From the NCBI GenBank assembly GCA_000155435.1, contig DS990262.1:85306-149305 (forward strand): a stretch of 64,000 bases of DNA, read 5' to 3'. Every line of letters begins with the position of its first letter. Position 1 is the stretch's first letter. This document shows, one piece after another, positions 1 through 7,908 of the stretch. The translations under genes and the position numbers were made by a program. This stretch comes from Clostridiales bacterium 1_7_47FAA (GTDB taxonomy: Bacteria > Bacillota > Clostridia > Lachnospirales > Lachnospiraceae). Below the pieces are notes generated by a model. The model saw only the letters and a list, made by a program, of their open reading frames with translations. It was not told the DNA's origin and did not search any database.

Positions 1-238
1 GGCCAAGGATGATGCTGAGGCAGTTAAGAAGCTGATTGAGAAGACTGAGGAACTTAAGAAAGCCGTTGGAATCAAGTCCTGCATTAAGGATTACGGCATT
101 GATGAGAAAGACTTCTTAGACAGGCTGGATGACATGGTTGAGCAGGCATTCGATGACCAGTGTACCGGTGCCAACCCAAGATATCCTCTTATGAGCGAGA
201 TTAAAGAAATGTACTTAAAAGCTTACTACGGTAAATAA
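1..238 (+). CDS. adhE: Bifunctional acetaldehyde-CoA/alcohol dehydrogenase AdhE, C-terminal end (partial)
   Basis: Only the last 78 codons are inside the window; the frame begins at base 2 and stops at 236-238. The visible part is the far C-terminus of the iron-dependent alcohol dehydrogenase domain, with the ending DDQCTGANPRYPLMSEIKEM followed by YLKAYYG, which is typical of AdhE. AdhE reduces acetyl-CoA to acetaldehyde and then ethanol in fermenting bacteria, regenerating NAD+ in the cytoplasm. A strong terminator follows within 45 bases, so the gene ends its transcription unit. A stand-alone Fe-alcohol dehydrogenase is possible because the ALDH half cannot be seen, but this C-terminal motif favours the fused enzyme. 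Confidence 0.85.
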   Translation, partial: AKDDAEAVKKLIEKTEELKKAVGIKSCIKDYGIDEKDFLDRLDDMVEQAFDDQCTGANPRYPLMSEIKEMYLKAYYGK

Positions 239-280
239 TTCGTACCCATCATGGGTAAATACCTTTATCCTTTGTGTTTG

Positions 281-325
281 GAACAGGCCGTCTGTCATAT
301 GACAGGCGGCCTGTTCATGCTTTTA
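281..325 (+). terminator. Intrinsic terminator after adhE
   Basis: A 16-bp stem (arms 281-296 and 301-316, one G-T wobble) around a 4-base loop is followed by ATGCTTTT. It sits between adhE and the convergent XRE gene and could serve both strands. Confidence 0.85.
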
Positions 326-334
326 TTCAAGTCT

Positions 335-592
335 CTATAATTCCTTTGTATTCACGGAAATTCCTTCGAAAAAAGATTCATAATTGATGTTAAATATTTC
401 CTTCATGGCGGCCAGCTCGGAAACTCGGATATTATAAGTACCGCCCTCAATCTGCGAGTATATACTGCGTGAAATATTGATGCCCATGAGCTGCATCTTG
501 GCTGTTACCTGCTCCTGGGTCATGTGGGACTGCAGGCGGTATTTGCGGATGTTTGGTCCGATCCTGAAATCCTGCTTTATTTTTTGTTCCAT
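335..592 (-). CDS. Small XRE-family helix-turn-helix regulator
   Basis: An 85-residue single-domain DNA-binding protein of the XRE/Cro family. After a short basic N-terminus it reads NIRKYRLQSHMTQEQVTAKM, then ISRSIYSQIEGGTYNIRVSELAAM, a complete five-helix HTH_3 fold with recognition helix RSIYSQIEGG. I chose the ATG at 590-592 because GGAGGG lies 4 bases upstream; the frame could start 21 bases earlier. It is divergent from the small gene at 728, and the shared intergenic region carries operator-like repeats, so it probably represses itself and that gene. There is no sensor domain, so the signal is unknown. Confidence 0.8.
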   Translation of the reverse strand: MEQKIKQDFRIGPNIRKYRLQSHMTQEQVTAKMQLMGINISRSIYSQIEGGTYNIRVSELAAMKEIFNINYESFFEGISVNTKEL

Positions 593-616
593 GGCACCCT
601 CCATAATATGCAAGAA

Positions 617-679
617 ATAGGTTGCACTTCCTTGATTTTACGATAAATGTCGTATATAATTGCAATGTATAGGTTGCAC
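617..679 (+). promoter_or_regulatory. Promoter of the 728 gene with operator-like repeats
   Basis: A -35 box TTGATT (632-637) and a -10 box TATAAT (655-660) are separated by 17 bases. The spacer contains an inverted repeat TACGA-N6-TCGTA (639-654), and direct copies of ATAGGTTGCAC flank the promoter at 617-627 and 669-679. The placement suggests binding by the divergent XRE protein. Confidence 0.6.
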
Positions 680-727
680 AGGAGAAATTGAAAATATAGA
701 TGCTGAAATGCGGAATAGGAGTTATGA

Positions 728-979
728 ATGAAGCCGGAGAAAAACCAGGGGGGTTTGTTAATCAGACTGCAGGAATTAGCGGGCTGCCAGTATTTATCGG
801 ACCTCCATAATAGTTTTTACATAGAAGATGTGCTGTATGCACTCCGTAGGATTAATATAGCTTCTTATTCCCTGGATGAGTGGAGGGAAGCCATCCGGTA
901 TATCCTGGGGGAGGATTTGGAATGCAGGTCTGGGGGGGAGGCAGTGGAGGTGTTGATTAAGAAGTTGGGGGATGTTTAG
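728..979 (+). CDS. Small protein of unknown function, divergent from XRE regulator
   Basis: An 83-residue soluble protein with no recognised family. It begins MKPEKNQGGLLIRLQELAGC and is rich in Leu, Arg, Glu and Tyr, consistent with a small helical protein; there is no signal peptide or membrane segment. An AGGAG Shine-Dalgarno sits 8 bases before the ATG and a near-consensus promoter lies at 632-660. The divergent pairing with a small XRE repressor resembles a regulator-target pair, possibly a toxin-antitoxin-like or stress module, but no residue supports a specific activity. It is followed 25 bases later by the long hairpin element. Confidence 0.55.
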   Translation: MKPEKNQGGLLIRLQELAGCQYLSDLHNSFYIEDVLYALRRINIASYSLDEWREAIRYILGEDLECRSGGEAVEVLIKKLGDV

Positions 980-1004
980 ATTGTTTTTTTGTGAGGGGTA
1001 CGTC

Positions 1005-1306
1005 CGGGGAGCGGGGCAGGGCGGACGGCGGCGGATAGGACGCTGAGTTCCGGAGGATGCAGCTTCTAAGGGGCTGACAGGCAAAAAGACGGGGGATCGG
1101 TGCTATTCGCTGAGAAACTCTGAAGAGCTTTCTCAGCTCAGACCACCTTGAGTTCTGGCTTTGATGCTAGTGCTGCCTGGCTCAAAAGGTCCTGCAGCCA
1201 GACAACACTAACTCACCCCCGCCTTTTTGCCTGCCACCCCCTAAGAAGCTACATCCTCCGGAACTCAGCGTCCTATCCGCCGCCGCCCGCCCTGCCCCGC
1301 TCCCCG
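1005..1306. repeat. Long-hairpin element 1 (91-bp arms)
   Basis: Arms at 1005-1095 and 1216-1306 are inverted copies matching at 85 of 91 positions with no gaps, around a 120-base centre. The centre holds its own hairpins, for example GCTGAGAAA / TTTCTCAGC and TTGAG / CTCAA. Four of the six arm mismatches (1025, 1060, 1077, 1089) become G-U pairs if the minus strand is transcribed, which suggests selection for an RNA fold on that strand. I see no transposase or terminal direct repeat. It could be a structured RNA gene or a non-autonomous mobile repeat. Confidence 0.75.
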
Positions 1307-1833
1307 CCCTGCGTATCCCAACCGCTAGATGAGCGGAATAACCATGTGGATAAATAAAATGTCTGTTTCAATGGCTCCGATTACAGGAAAAAGTCCGGCG
1401 GATTTCTGAGTGAGAATTCCGCTGGCTTCTGGAAGGGCTATCCATCGACCAGCCAAAAGCAGTAAAGAAACTAAGACTATAAAGTGTCCTGTAAGTGTCA
1501 GAATCTCCCATATTCACTGGAGGCTCTGGCACTGGTGTATTATACTGGGAACAGGAAAAAGCAAAGGTTATGACAGGTCATGCATACAGAAAAGCAGACA
1601 TCCCCAATGCCTTATCCTGTCATCCAGCATTCCTATGCATCCCCATCTATAATAGCCTGGGACTGGCTGTTTTCATAACCACTATCTTATTTGACGGTTA
1701 CAAAATATCTTATAACATGGTATTTATTCTTTAGAGGAAGCAGTTGCTATTGTTAGCTTCTTTAAGCTATACGGTGGCTATATCTAGGAGATGGACTAAA
1801 TATATGTAAGAATATATAGGAACTGAAGGGGAG
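1307..1833. other. Non-coding or decayed stretch
   Basis: No gene can be supported here. Short open frames near 1410-1734 lack ribosome binding sites and show no family pattern. There is an imperfect hairpin around 1394-1426 and AT-rich sequence from about 1670 leading to the pseudogene. Confidence 0.5.
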
Positions 1834-2549
1834 TTGAAGAAGATATACATTGTTTTATTGCTGGCTTTTTTCCATGACCTGCTGTAACTGCGCCCGGCAG
1901 AGTAATAAGATTAAACCGGAAATAGGAAATTTTGATTTACCTGAACCGGATTTACTTGGAGGATGGCTTGGTTCTTATGAGCAAAATGGGATTCTGCGGG
2001 ATAAGATAAGTGGCAGTTTGATATTGATAGCTGGCAACCGGGGGTATGGGAAGATAATAATCAGGGGCAGATAACTAGCTTCTATTCAGAAGGAATAATA
2101 ACCGGATGGGGCAATCCGCAGAAGGAGAAGTTGGTACAGATAGAATTTTCCTATCGGGATGATGGGACATCCGTGCTATGGCAAGCTGGTAAGATATGAC
2201 AATACTTGTACGGATAATACACGGCCGTCTTTGAAAACTCAAATATGGCAGGCCGCATATGCAGAGCAGCTAAGAGGTTCGTCAGGCAATGATTTTTTCT
2301 TTGTGATATTGACAGTAATGGGATTCCTGAACTGCTAATCAGAGGATCTTCTATTGATTCAGGTAAATATGCCAATTATGATAGTGATGGAATTGTACAG
2401 AAGGGTTCAGGGAAGCTGATGGAAGCAAGGTGATTGTTAACGAGGCGGCCAAGTCCGAATATGAAGAAATATGGAACAGTAAGACTGAACCTGAACGATA
2501 CACAATCACCGAGGATGAGGTTTCGACGGTGATTTATGGTAAATCATGA
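1834..2549 (+). pseudogene. Broken lipoprotein-like gene
   Basis: Protein-like sequence continues across at least three frames. It opens at a TTG (1834) after AAGGGGAG with a signal-like stretch LKKIYIVLLLAF, shifts frame into TCCNCARQSNKIKPEIGNF, runs to about 2074, and later shows DIDSNGIPELLIRG and GKYANYDSDGIV, then ends ITEDEVSTVIYGKS and a stop at 2547-2549. The DxDxNGxPELL pattern is common in clostridial secreted proteins with calcium-loop-like D-rich repeats. Several in-frame stops interrupt it, so no single product is possible. It was probably a surface lipoprotein and is now decaying. Confidence 0.6.
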
Positions 2550-2595
2550 AGGAACCAAAAAAACAACTATTTTATCATGATTATTATTTTCTAAG

Positions 2596-3753
2596 CTATT
2601 TCCAGTCCATAGCTGCACACGCGTATACCGCAGTATCGATTGGTAAAACTTGTTCATTGAAACATACTTTAGGATTATGATGTGCATAGATATTGTCCGA
2701 ATCGACTTTAGCTCCTATCATAAAATAAGAAGATGGTACTTTATTTGCAAACACTGCAAAATCATCAGAACCAGTTGTGTGTAACCCAGATACCATGTTA
2801 AATTCGGTATTCATAGAACTTAACGCCGTAGCAATTTTCATATTTCTTTTTTCATCACAGCAGAGTACGGGTATATCTGTTAAGACATCTACCTTACTTT
2901 CTGCATGAAAAGCATTGGAAATATTATTTACAATTTCCTCAATTCTCGTAATTAAATGTTGTTTTATTTCACTGTCAAATGTGCGGAGTGTTCCTTGTAA
3001 AACCGCTGTTTCCGGAATAATATTATTTACTGTTCCAGAGCTAAATTGTCCTATTGTCAAAGTTACTTCTTTACTAGGGGGACATTCGCGTGCAATGAGC
3101 TCCTGCAAGGCCTGATAAATATGAACCCCAACATTGATAGGGTCTATTCCATTCTGGGGCATAGCACCATGTGTACCTTTTCCTGTTATTGTTATCTTGA
3201 AGCCAAAGACAGATGTTCCTGTCATAGTTCCATAAGCGATTGTTCCTACGGGAATAACGGACGCTACATGAGTTGCAAAAGCTGCGTCTACTTTAGGATT
3301 TTCCAATGCCCCTTCAGCAATAACCGCATTGGCTCCCTCGAACGTTTCTTCTCCAGGCTGAAATAATAGTTTTATTCTTCCTTTTAAATCTTTTTCGTGC
3401 TTTTTTAATATTTTGGCAGCTCCTAACAATGCGGTCGTATGTATATCATGTCCGCAAGCGTGCATATTACCATTTTGCGAAGCAAAAGACAGTTGGCTTT
3501 CTTCACGCATAGGAAGTCCGTCCATATCTGCTCTAAGAAGTAAACATTTATCCCCAGTACCTAGATGACCAATAACACAATTTCCGTTGACTTTTGTTTC
3601 AAATGGAATATCCCATTCTGTCAATTTTTTTTTCACAAGAGAAACTGTTTTAGGAAGTTCAAGTCCCAATTCAGGTACTTTGTGAAGTTCTCTGCGCCAT
3701 TTTATAAGTTCATCACACATTTCTTTGCTTTCAGCATAAATTGAAGAATACAT
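2596..3753 (-). CDS. M20-family metal-dependent amidohydrolase (N-acyl amino acid hydrolase type)
   Basis: A 385-residue cytoplasmic enzyme of peptidase family M20D (hippurate / IAA-amino-acid hydrolase group), which cleaves N-acyl amino acids. The metal-site motif ACGHDIHTTALLG is near residue 105, the PGEETFEGA catalytic glutamate motif near 135, a lid domain follows at about 185-295, and the C-terminal metal ligands lie in HTTGSDDFAVF (normally GSEDF) and AHHNPKVCF. It is full length. It is divergent from the LysR regulator at 3877, its likely regulator, and both genes are clearly more AT-rich than their neighbours, suggesting transfer. The substrate cannot be told from sequence. Confidence 0.85.
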   Translation of the reverse strand: MYSSIYAESKEMCDELIKWRRELHKVPELGLELPKTVSLVKKKLTEWDIPFETKVNGNCVIGHLGTGDKCLLLRADMDGLPMREESQLSFASQNGNMHACGHDIHTTALLGAAKILKKHEKDLKGRIKLLFQPGEETFEGANAVIAEGALENPKVDAAFATHVASVIPVGTIAYGTMTGTSVFGFKITITGKGTHGAMPQNGIDPINVGVHIYQALQELIARECPPSKEVTLTIGQFSSGTVNNIIPETAVLQGTLRTFDSEIKQHLITRIEEIVNNISNAFHAESKVDVLTDIPVLCCDEKRNMKIATALSSMNTEFNMVSGLHTTGSDDFAVFANKVPSSYFMIGAKVDSDNIYAHHNPKVCFNEQVLPIDTAVYACAAMDWK

Positions 3754-3876
3754 ATTTTCACTCTCTTTCTTGAAATTCTTACGATAATTATTTTATCCCA
3801 ATTTCATATGTTTGTCTTGTAGTATAGTTTTATATCTGTTATAACATATACATTATAACTGAAAGGGAATCAAAAT

Positions 3877-4749
3877 ATGGAAATACATCATTTTAAACAA
3901 CTTATTACTATTTCTCAATGCGGTTCAATTAACAGTGCTTCACAAAGACTGTACATTTCTCAACCCTCACTAAACAATATCGTAAAACGATGTGAGCAAG
4001 AATTAGGATTTATCGTTTTCATTAGGACACCAAAAGGAGTTAAATTAACAGAAAAGGGGGAGAAGTTTATTGAAATAGCTCAAAATATTATTGAAGAATA
4101 TAAAAAAATAGAAGCATTGTCCTCCACTAATAAAGCGGTTTCTATTTCATTTATTTTTTTATCATATATTCTTGAAGCACTTCTTAAGTTTCAAGACCAG
4201 GGATTTTTACTTTCTGATATGCTTCGCAGGACAGTGCCATTTGAAACAATAAATGATGTCATATGTCAAAAAGTCCGTATAGGGATGATGCCAGTATATC
4301 AAGCAGATTTAAACGGATTTGCAGAGGAAATAAAGCAGTATAATTTGCAGTATCTTATGCTTTTTGAAGCCATACAAATATACGCTATTGTTAGTAAGAC
4401 TCATCCCCTTGCTGACAAAAAAAGTATTTCTATCAGTGAAACCCTTGAATATCCTTTAACTTATTATACAGCAGTACCGGAAAAATCCGTACTTAGAACT
4501 ATATATGACTCTAAGCGTTCTCTAAAAGTACAGAATAGAGATGAATTATTTTTAGTACTGAAAAATAACAAACATTTTTCTCTTTTAACCCTTACACCTA
4601 ATTCAAAAAATCCAGAATTTTATTATATTCCGATAATAGATAATGAGTTCAAAATGAATATATGTGCGATTTTTCTTTCTGATACTACACTTACTAAACA
4701 AGAAATTGAGCTGATTGAATTTTTAAAAAATACAATACATTTCATATAA
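3877..4749 (+). CDS. LysR-family transcriptional regulator
   Basis: A 290-residue LysR-type regulator. The N-terminal winged HTH reads MEIHHFKQLITISQCGSINS and then ASQRLYISQPSLNNIVKRCE, followed by a linker and a periplasmic-binding-like effector domain. It has a GGGAATC-type ribosome site and lies divergent from the M20 hydrolase with 123 bases between; that gap has GTTATAAC and ATTATAAC half-sites near 3838-3861 that could be its operator. Base composition is AT-rich like the hydrolase, so the two probably moved together. The effector is unknown, perhaps an acylated amino acid. Confidence 0.88.
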   Translation: MEIHHFKQLITISQCGSINSASQRLYISQPSLNNIVKRCEQELGFIVFIRTPKGVKLTEKGEKFIEIAQNIIEEYKKIEALSSTNKAVSISFIFLSYILEALLKFQDQGFLLSDMLRRTVPFETINDVICQKVRIGMMPVYQADLNGFAEEIKQYNLQYLMLFEAIQIYAIVSKTHPLADKKSISISETLEYPLTYYTAVPEKSVLRTIYDSKRSLKVQNRDELFLVLKNNKHFSLLTLTPNSKNPEFYYIPIIDNEFKMNICAIFLSDTTLTKQEIELIEFLKNTIHFI

Positions 4750-4954
4750 TTTCGGTTTTATTATAAGTCCTTGGTTTATGTGCAAAAAGGAAGATTCTTT
4801 ATTAAAAGCGCATGCAGATAAGTATAAAAATAAAGTCTAAAAAACAATTCCAAAAAATCAAGTACACCAGTAAAAGATCCAGACACACCCAAGCCCGCGA
4901 CCCATCCTACCCGCCCGGATGCAAGAGATGCGGAGCAAATGCGATACATAGTGG

Positions 4955-5187
4955 GTGAGTGGAATGGGGATGGGGGATTCGGATGCTTCTGTAGGGCTGT
5001 GCTGGTCTTAGCCTGCGGGAAGCGGTGCTAAGAGGCTGGCGCCATTGTCTGAGCCCAATCTCAAAACAGTTGGAAGAGACTGAGCGCGAGTTTTGGCAGC
5101 CAGCCTCTTGTCCAGCGCCGGTTGCCGGAGGCTTAGAGCAGCTAAGCCCAAAGCCGTATCCGAATCCCCCATCCCCATTCCACTCAC
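4955..5187. repeat. Long-hairpin element 2
   Basis: An outer 30-bp perfect inverted repeat (4955-4984 with 5158-5187), then an imperfect stem with bulges, then a perfect 11-bp inner stem (5030-5040 with 5099-5109) around a roughly 58-base loop. Size and plan (G-rich left arm, structured centre) resemble the element at 1005-1306, though the arm sequences differ. It lies just beyond the stop codon of the WYL gene at 5201. Nothing coding is seen in 4750-5200. Confidence 0.7.
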
Positions 5188-5200
5188 GGACGGATGCACC

Positions 5201-6235
5201 TCACTCTCCGCAACCTTCGTTCCCAATCACCCCATAAAACAACTCATGCTGTCTCCCCACCCTCTCCCGCACCTGCCTCACAAAGGATTCCGGTCCCAGC
5301 ACCTGTACCACCGGGCCGAAGGAGAGGATATCGATAAGAAGCTCTGTTTCATCCGCCAGGTCATAGTAAATGGAGCAGAGCCAGCATTTGCGGTCCTCAT
5401 CGTATTCCGTGTGCTTTTCATAGTTGGCAAAGTGGAGCATGCACCGTTCCAGGGAGTTGCGCTCGCCGCTGATTTTGAGAAGGACTGGTTCCGGGGCTTT
5501 CTGCACGGGCTTAAAACGGAATGATTCAAGCGCATGTACGCCGTCAGGGTCAGTGACAGGCGGTTCGGGGGACAGGCGGCACTGTTTGATGCGGCTCAGA
5601 TTCAACAGGGTGTTGCGGCAGAAACGGCCGTGGCTGTGCTGGAGACAGCATAGGCGGAACTTGTCATCCTTGGAAGAATACTGAAGCTGGTAAGGGAGTA
5701 CCTCGAAGGTGTGGGTGCGCCCTTTTTTGCCCTCATAGGCAGTTAACAGGATCCGGTGTTCCCTCAGTGCGGTCAGGATTATGCGGAAATGTTCCCTGTA
5801 TTCCGGTGAACCGTAAGGGTCCCCGTCCTTATACCTGTCAAAGTAATAGAAATCCCCTTCATTATATAGGGGCTGGGTGTCTGCGAGGAGCTGTTCCAGG
5901 ACGGCTGATTCCGCGTCGTTTAAAAACAGATGGATCCTGGGGTCTGACAGAAGGGAACGCAGCCAGGCTTTCTGGAGACAGGTCAGGGGCAGGGGGCAGG
6001 GCGGGGTGTGGAGCCGGGACGTGTAGGTGCGGAGGTCATTTTCCTGGAATAAGGGCCATGTGCCGTCCTTTATCTTGGGGAGGATGGCAAGGGCGCTTTC
6101 CTGAAATCCCAGAGTCCTGCATATGTCCTCCATATCCTGCCTGGTAAGGGGATGGTCCGCGGCCTGGTTCAGCATTCGGCGGATGATATGGTAATAACAG
6201 CCGTATATTTTATCAAATAGTTCCAAGTCTTTCAC
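5201..6235 (-). CDS. WYL-domain protein (putative regulator), downstream member of a pair
   Basis: A 344-residue protein with a WYL domain in its C-terminal half: an Sm-like beta-barrel region from about residue 150 (REHRILLTAYEGKKGRTHTF ... VLPYQLQYSSKDDKFRLCC) and a C-terminal extension near 250-335 (ISGERNSLERCMLHFANYEK). The first 140 residues are helical with no clear HTH. WYL domains bind nucleic acid or nucleotide ligands and usually sit in regulators of defence or DNA/RNA-damage systems. It starts 52 bases after the other WYL gene on the same strand, so the two form an operon facing away from rtcB. Together they are the likely control unit of the RNA-repair locus. Confidence 0.8.
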   Translation of the reverse strand: MKDLELFDKIYGCYYHIIRRMLNQAADHPLTRQDMEDICRTLGFQESALAILPKIKDGTWPLFQENDLRTYTSRLHTPPCPLPLTCLQKAWLRSLLSDPRIHLFLNDAESAVLEQLLADTQPLYNEGDFYYFDRYKDGDPYGSPEYREHFRIILTALREHRILLTAYEGKKGRTHTFEVLPYQLQYSSKDDKFRLCCLQHSHGRFCRNTLLNLSRIKQCRLSPEPPVTDPDGVHALESFRFKPVQKAPEPVLLKISGERNSLERCMLHFANYEKHTEYDEDRKCWLCSIYYDLADETELLIDILSFGPVVQVLGPESFVRQVRERVGRQHELFYGVIGNEGCGE

Positions 6236-6287
6236 CGTCCTTCTGATGGATTGGGGTATGCTAGGATATCGTTACTGCTGGACATCC

Positions 6288-7535
6288 TCATTCCTGGACA
6301 TCTTCCCCACAGTACATCTGGTACATCTTTTCCCAGTCATGGGTTATCTTAGCGATGGAGAGCTCATCCGTTCCCTGTATGTCCAGGATTCTTCCTGTAA
6401 ATGTCTTGATCCAGGACAGCATTTCATTGGTATCAAAGAACATACCGCTGTACATGTATTCATTCTCCCGTATTTTCATGACCTGGCCGCCCCGGCCCTC
6501 GCGGTAGAGGCGGTTCAGGATATAAGGTTCCTTTTCCTCGTCAATGGAGAGTTTGATGCAGACTTCCTGCAGGCGGCTGCGGCCGCTGCCAAAGGATACG
6601 CCCCAGCATTTTTCCTGATTCTGCTCCAGGTCCCTCAGTACCTTGCTGTAAGCTTCATATGGTTCCCCTGGGACCACCTTCTGTATGGAATCCAGGCGGG
6701 CGTTGCTGAACCTGCGCAGTTCAGGGTGGTAGAGGCACAGGTACCTGCGGCCGGTCTGGGTGCTGACAAGGATTTTAAGGGGGACGCAGGTGTGGATGCT
6801 TACTGCGTTGCTGCGGCTGCTTTTATTTTCATATGTAATCATGCGCTGGCTGTGGATGGCGGCAAGGATATCGGCCAGGACGCCGTCTTCCAGGGTATGG
6901 ACGATGAAGTGGTGCTTGAACTGGAACAGGCTGTTGCGGCGGTCTTCCCGGTCCAGGATGGTGCTTCCGATAAAACCAAAGGGCGCAGCTTCCTGGAAGA
7001 ATTCCATGGCGTCCATGAGATGGGACCATGCCGTATCATCCATGGGAAGCTGGGGGAACAGGGCGTAAACCAGGTTCCTGCCTGATTTCACGGAGCGCAG
7101 GATTCCCAGGTTTTCATATTCCTTTAATTTAAGACGGACGGTCTGGCTGTCAAACACCACGCCGTAGGATCTGGATATCTCATCACAGAGCGCGGCTGCC
7201 GTCATGCCCTCAGGGACATCGTGCATCAGGTCCAGGATGAAGAAATGCAGCATCAGGTCATTGTCCGTAAAGCTTTTGGACTTCCACGCAGCGTAAAGGG
7301 GATTCTGGGAAATGGTCTTGCTGTCCACATTGATATACACATGCTTGCCCTTTGAGGTGTAGTCTGACCGGGTGTAATCCGCCAGCCAGCTTTCAATCCT
7401 GCGACGTTCATTGTCATATGTCCTGGGGCTTTTGTCCTGGAAATCATTCCTGACCTTAAAGCCATATACATAGAACTGGCGCATATAATCACGTATCCTG
7501 TCAAAATTCTTGATTAATTCCTGAAATTCAGCCAT
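6288..7535 (-). CDS. WYL-domain protein with N-terminal helix-turn-helix, upstream member of a pair
   Basis: A 415-residue protein. Residues 1-110 are helical, and around 105-165 there is a winged-HTH-like segment (MTAAALCDEISRSYGVVFDS, QTVRLKLKEYENLGILRSVK). A WYL region follows at about 225-310 (RMITYENKSSRSNAVSIHTC ... VPLKILVSTQTGRRYLCLYH), then a C-terminal extension. I chose the ATG at 7533-7535 because AGAAGGGGC sits 7 bases upstream; the longer open frame would run back through the repeat at 7602-7763, which is not coding. It is divergent from rtcB and probably autoregulates and controls it. WYL regulators often respond to nucleic-acid ligands, which would suit RNA damage. Confidence 0.8.
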   Translation of the reverse strand: MAEFQELIKNFDRIRDYMRQFYVYGFKVRNDFQDKSPRTYDNERRRIESWLADYTRSDYTSKGKHVYINVDSKTISQNPLYAAWKSKSFTDNDLMLHFFILDLMHDVPEGMTAAALCDEISRSYGVVFDSQTVRLKLKEYENLGILRSVKSGRNLVYALFPQLPMDDTAWSHLMDAMEFFQEAAPFGFIGSTILDREDRRNSLFQFKHHFIVHTLEDGVLADILAAIHSQRMITYENKSSRSNAVSIHTCVPLKILVSTQTGRRYLCLYHPELRRFSNARLDSIQKVVPGEPYEAYSKVLRDLEQNQEKCWGVSFGSGRSRLQEVCIKLSIDEEKEPYILNRLYREGRGGQVMKIRENEYMYSGMFFDTNEMLSWIKTFTGRILDIQGTDELSIAKITHDWEKMYQMYCGEDVQE

Positions 7536-7601
7536 AGCGCCCCTTCTGCCCGGTATGCGCGGGGAAATGCCCCCTGCGCCGAGGGCCTGAAACATTTTAC
7601 C

Positions 7602-7763
7602 AGGGCGTGTTTGAAAATTCATTACCGCCATCTGCACGCCCCATTTCGCGGTATATTTGGTCCCAATTCGGTCAACGTAGCCCGCTACGCCTCCCTCATC
7701 GGGACCAAATCTCCCACAAAGTGGGACGCACAGCTGACGGAAAGCAATTTTCAAACACACCCT
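7602..7763. repeat. MITE-like 162-bp palindromic repeat
   Basis: The terminal inverted repeats AGGGCGTGTTTGAAAATT (7602-7619) and its complement (7746-7763) match at 17 of 18 positions, and the whole element folds into one imperfect hairpin with the centre GTAGC-CC-GCTAC near 7683. There is no internal gene and I see no clear target duplication. It occupies the divergent control region of the WYL pair and rtcB, so it may affect their transcription. Confidence 0.7.
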
Positions 7764-7908
7764 AATATGATTATAAATGGTAAAACTGGAAGTTCGCAAC
7801 TTTTTTTAAATGATTTCCGGGCCTGGATTGGATATCATATGGGTGTAAGCAGAATACATACGCAAATATATGAGGATTACAAATATAAATTGGAAGGAAG
7901 TGAGATAT

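Noticed and set aside
1148-1734. Small plus-strand frames after the first hairpin
   Set aside because: They lie in hairpin arms or AT-rich decay, have no ribosome sites and match no family.
6246-7085. 279-codon plus-strand frame opposite the WYL gene
   Set aside because: Complement of the WYL gene; composition and content are not protein-like.
7536-7799. N-terminal extension of the upstream WYL protein by 88 residues
   Set aside because: This part is read from the palindromic repeat at 7602-7763; the ATG at 7535 has a proper ribosome site.
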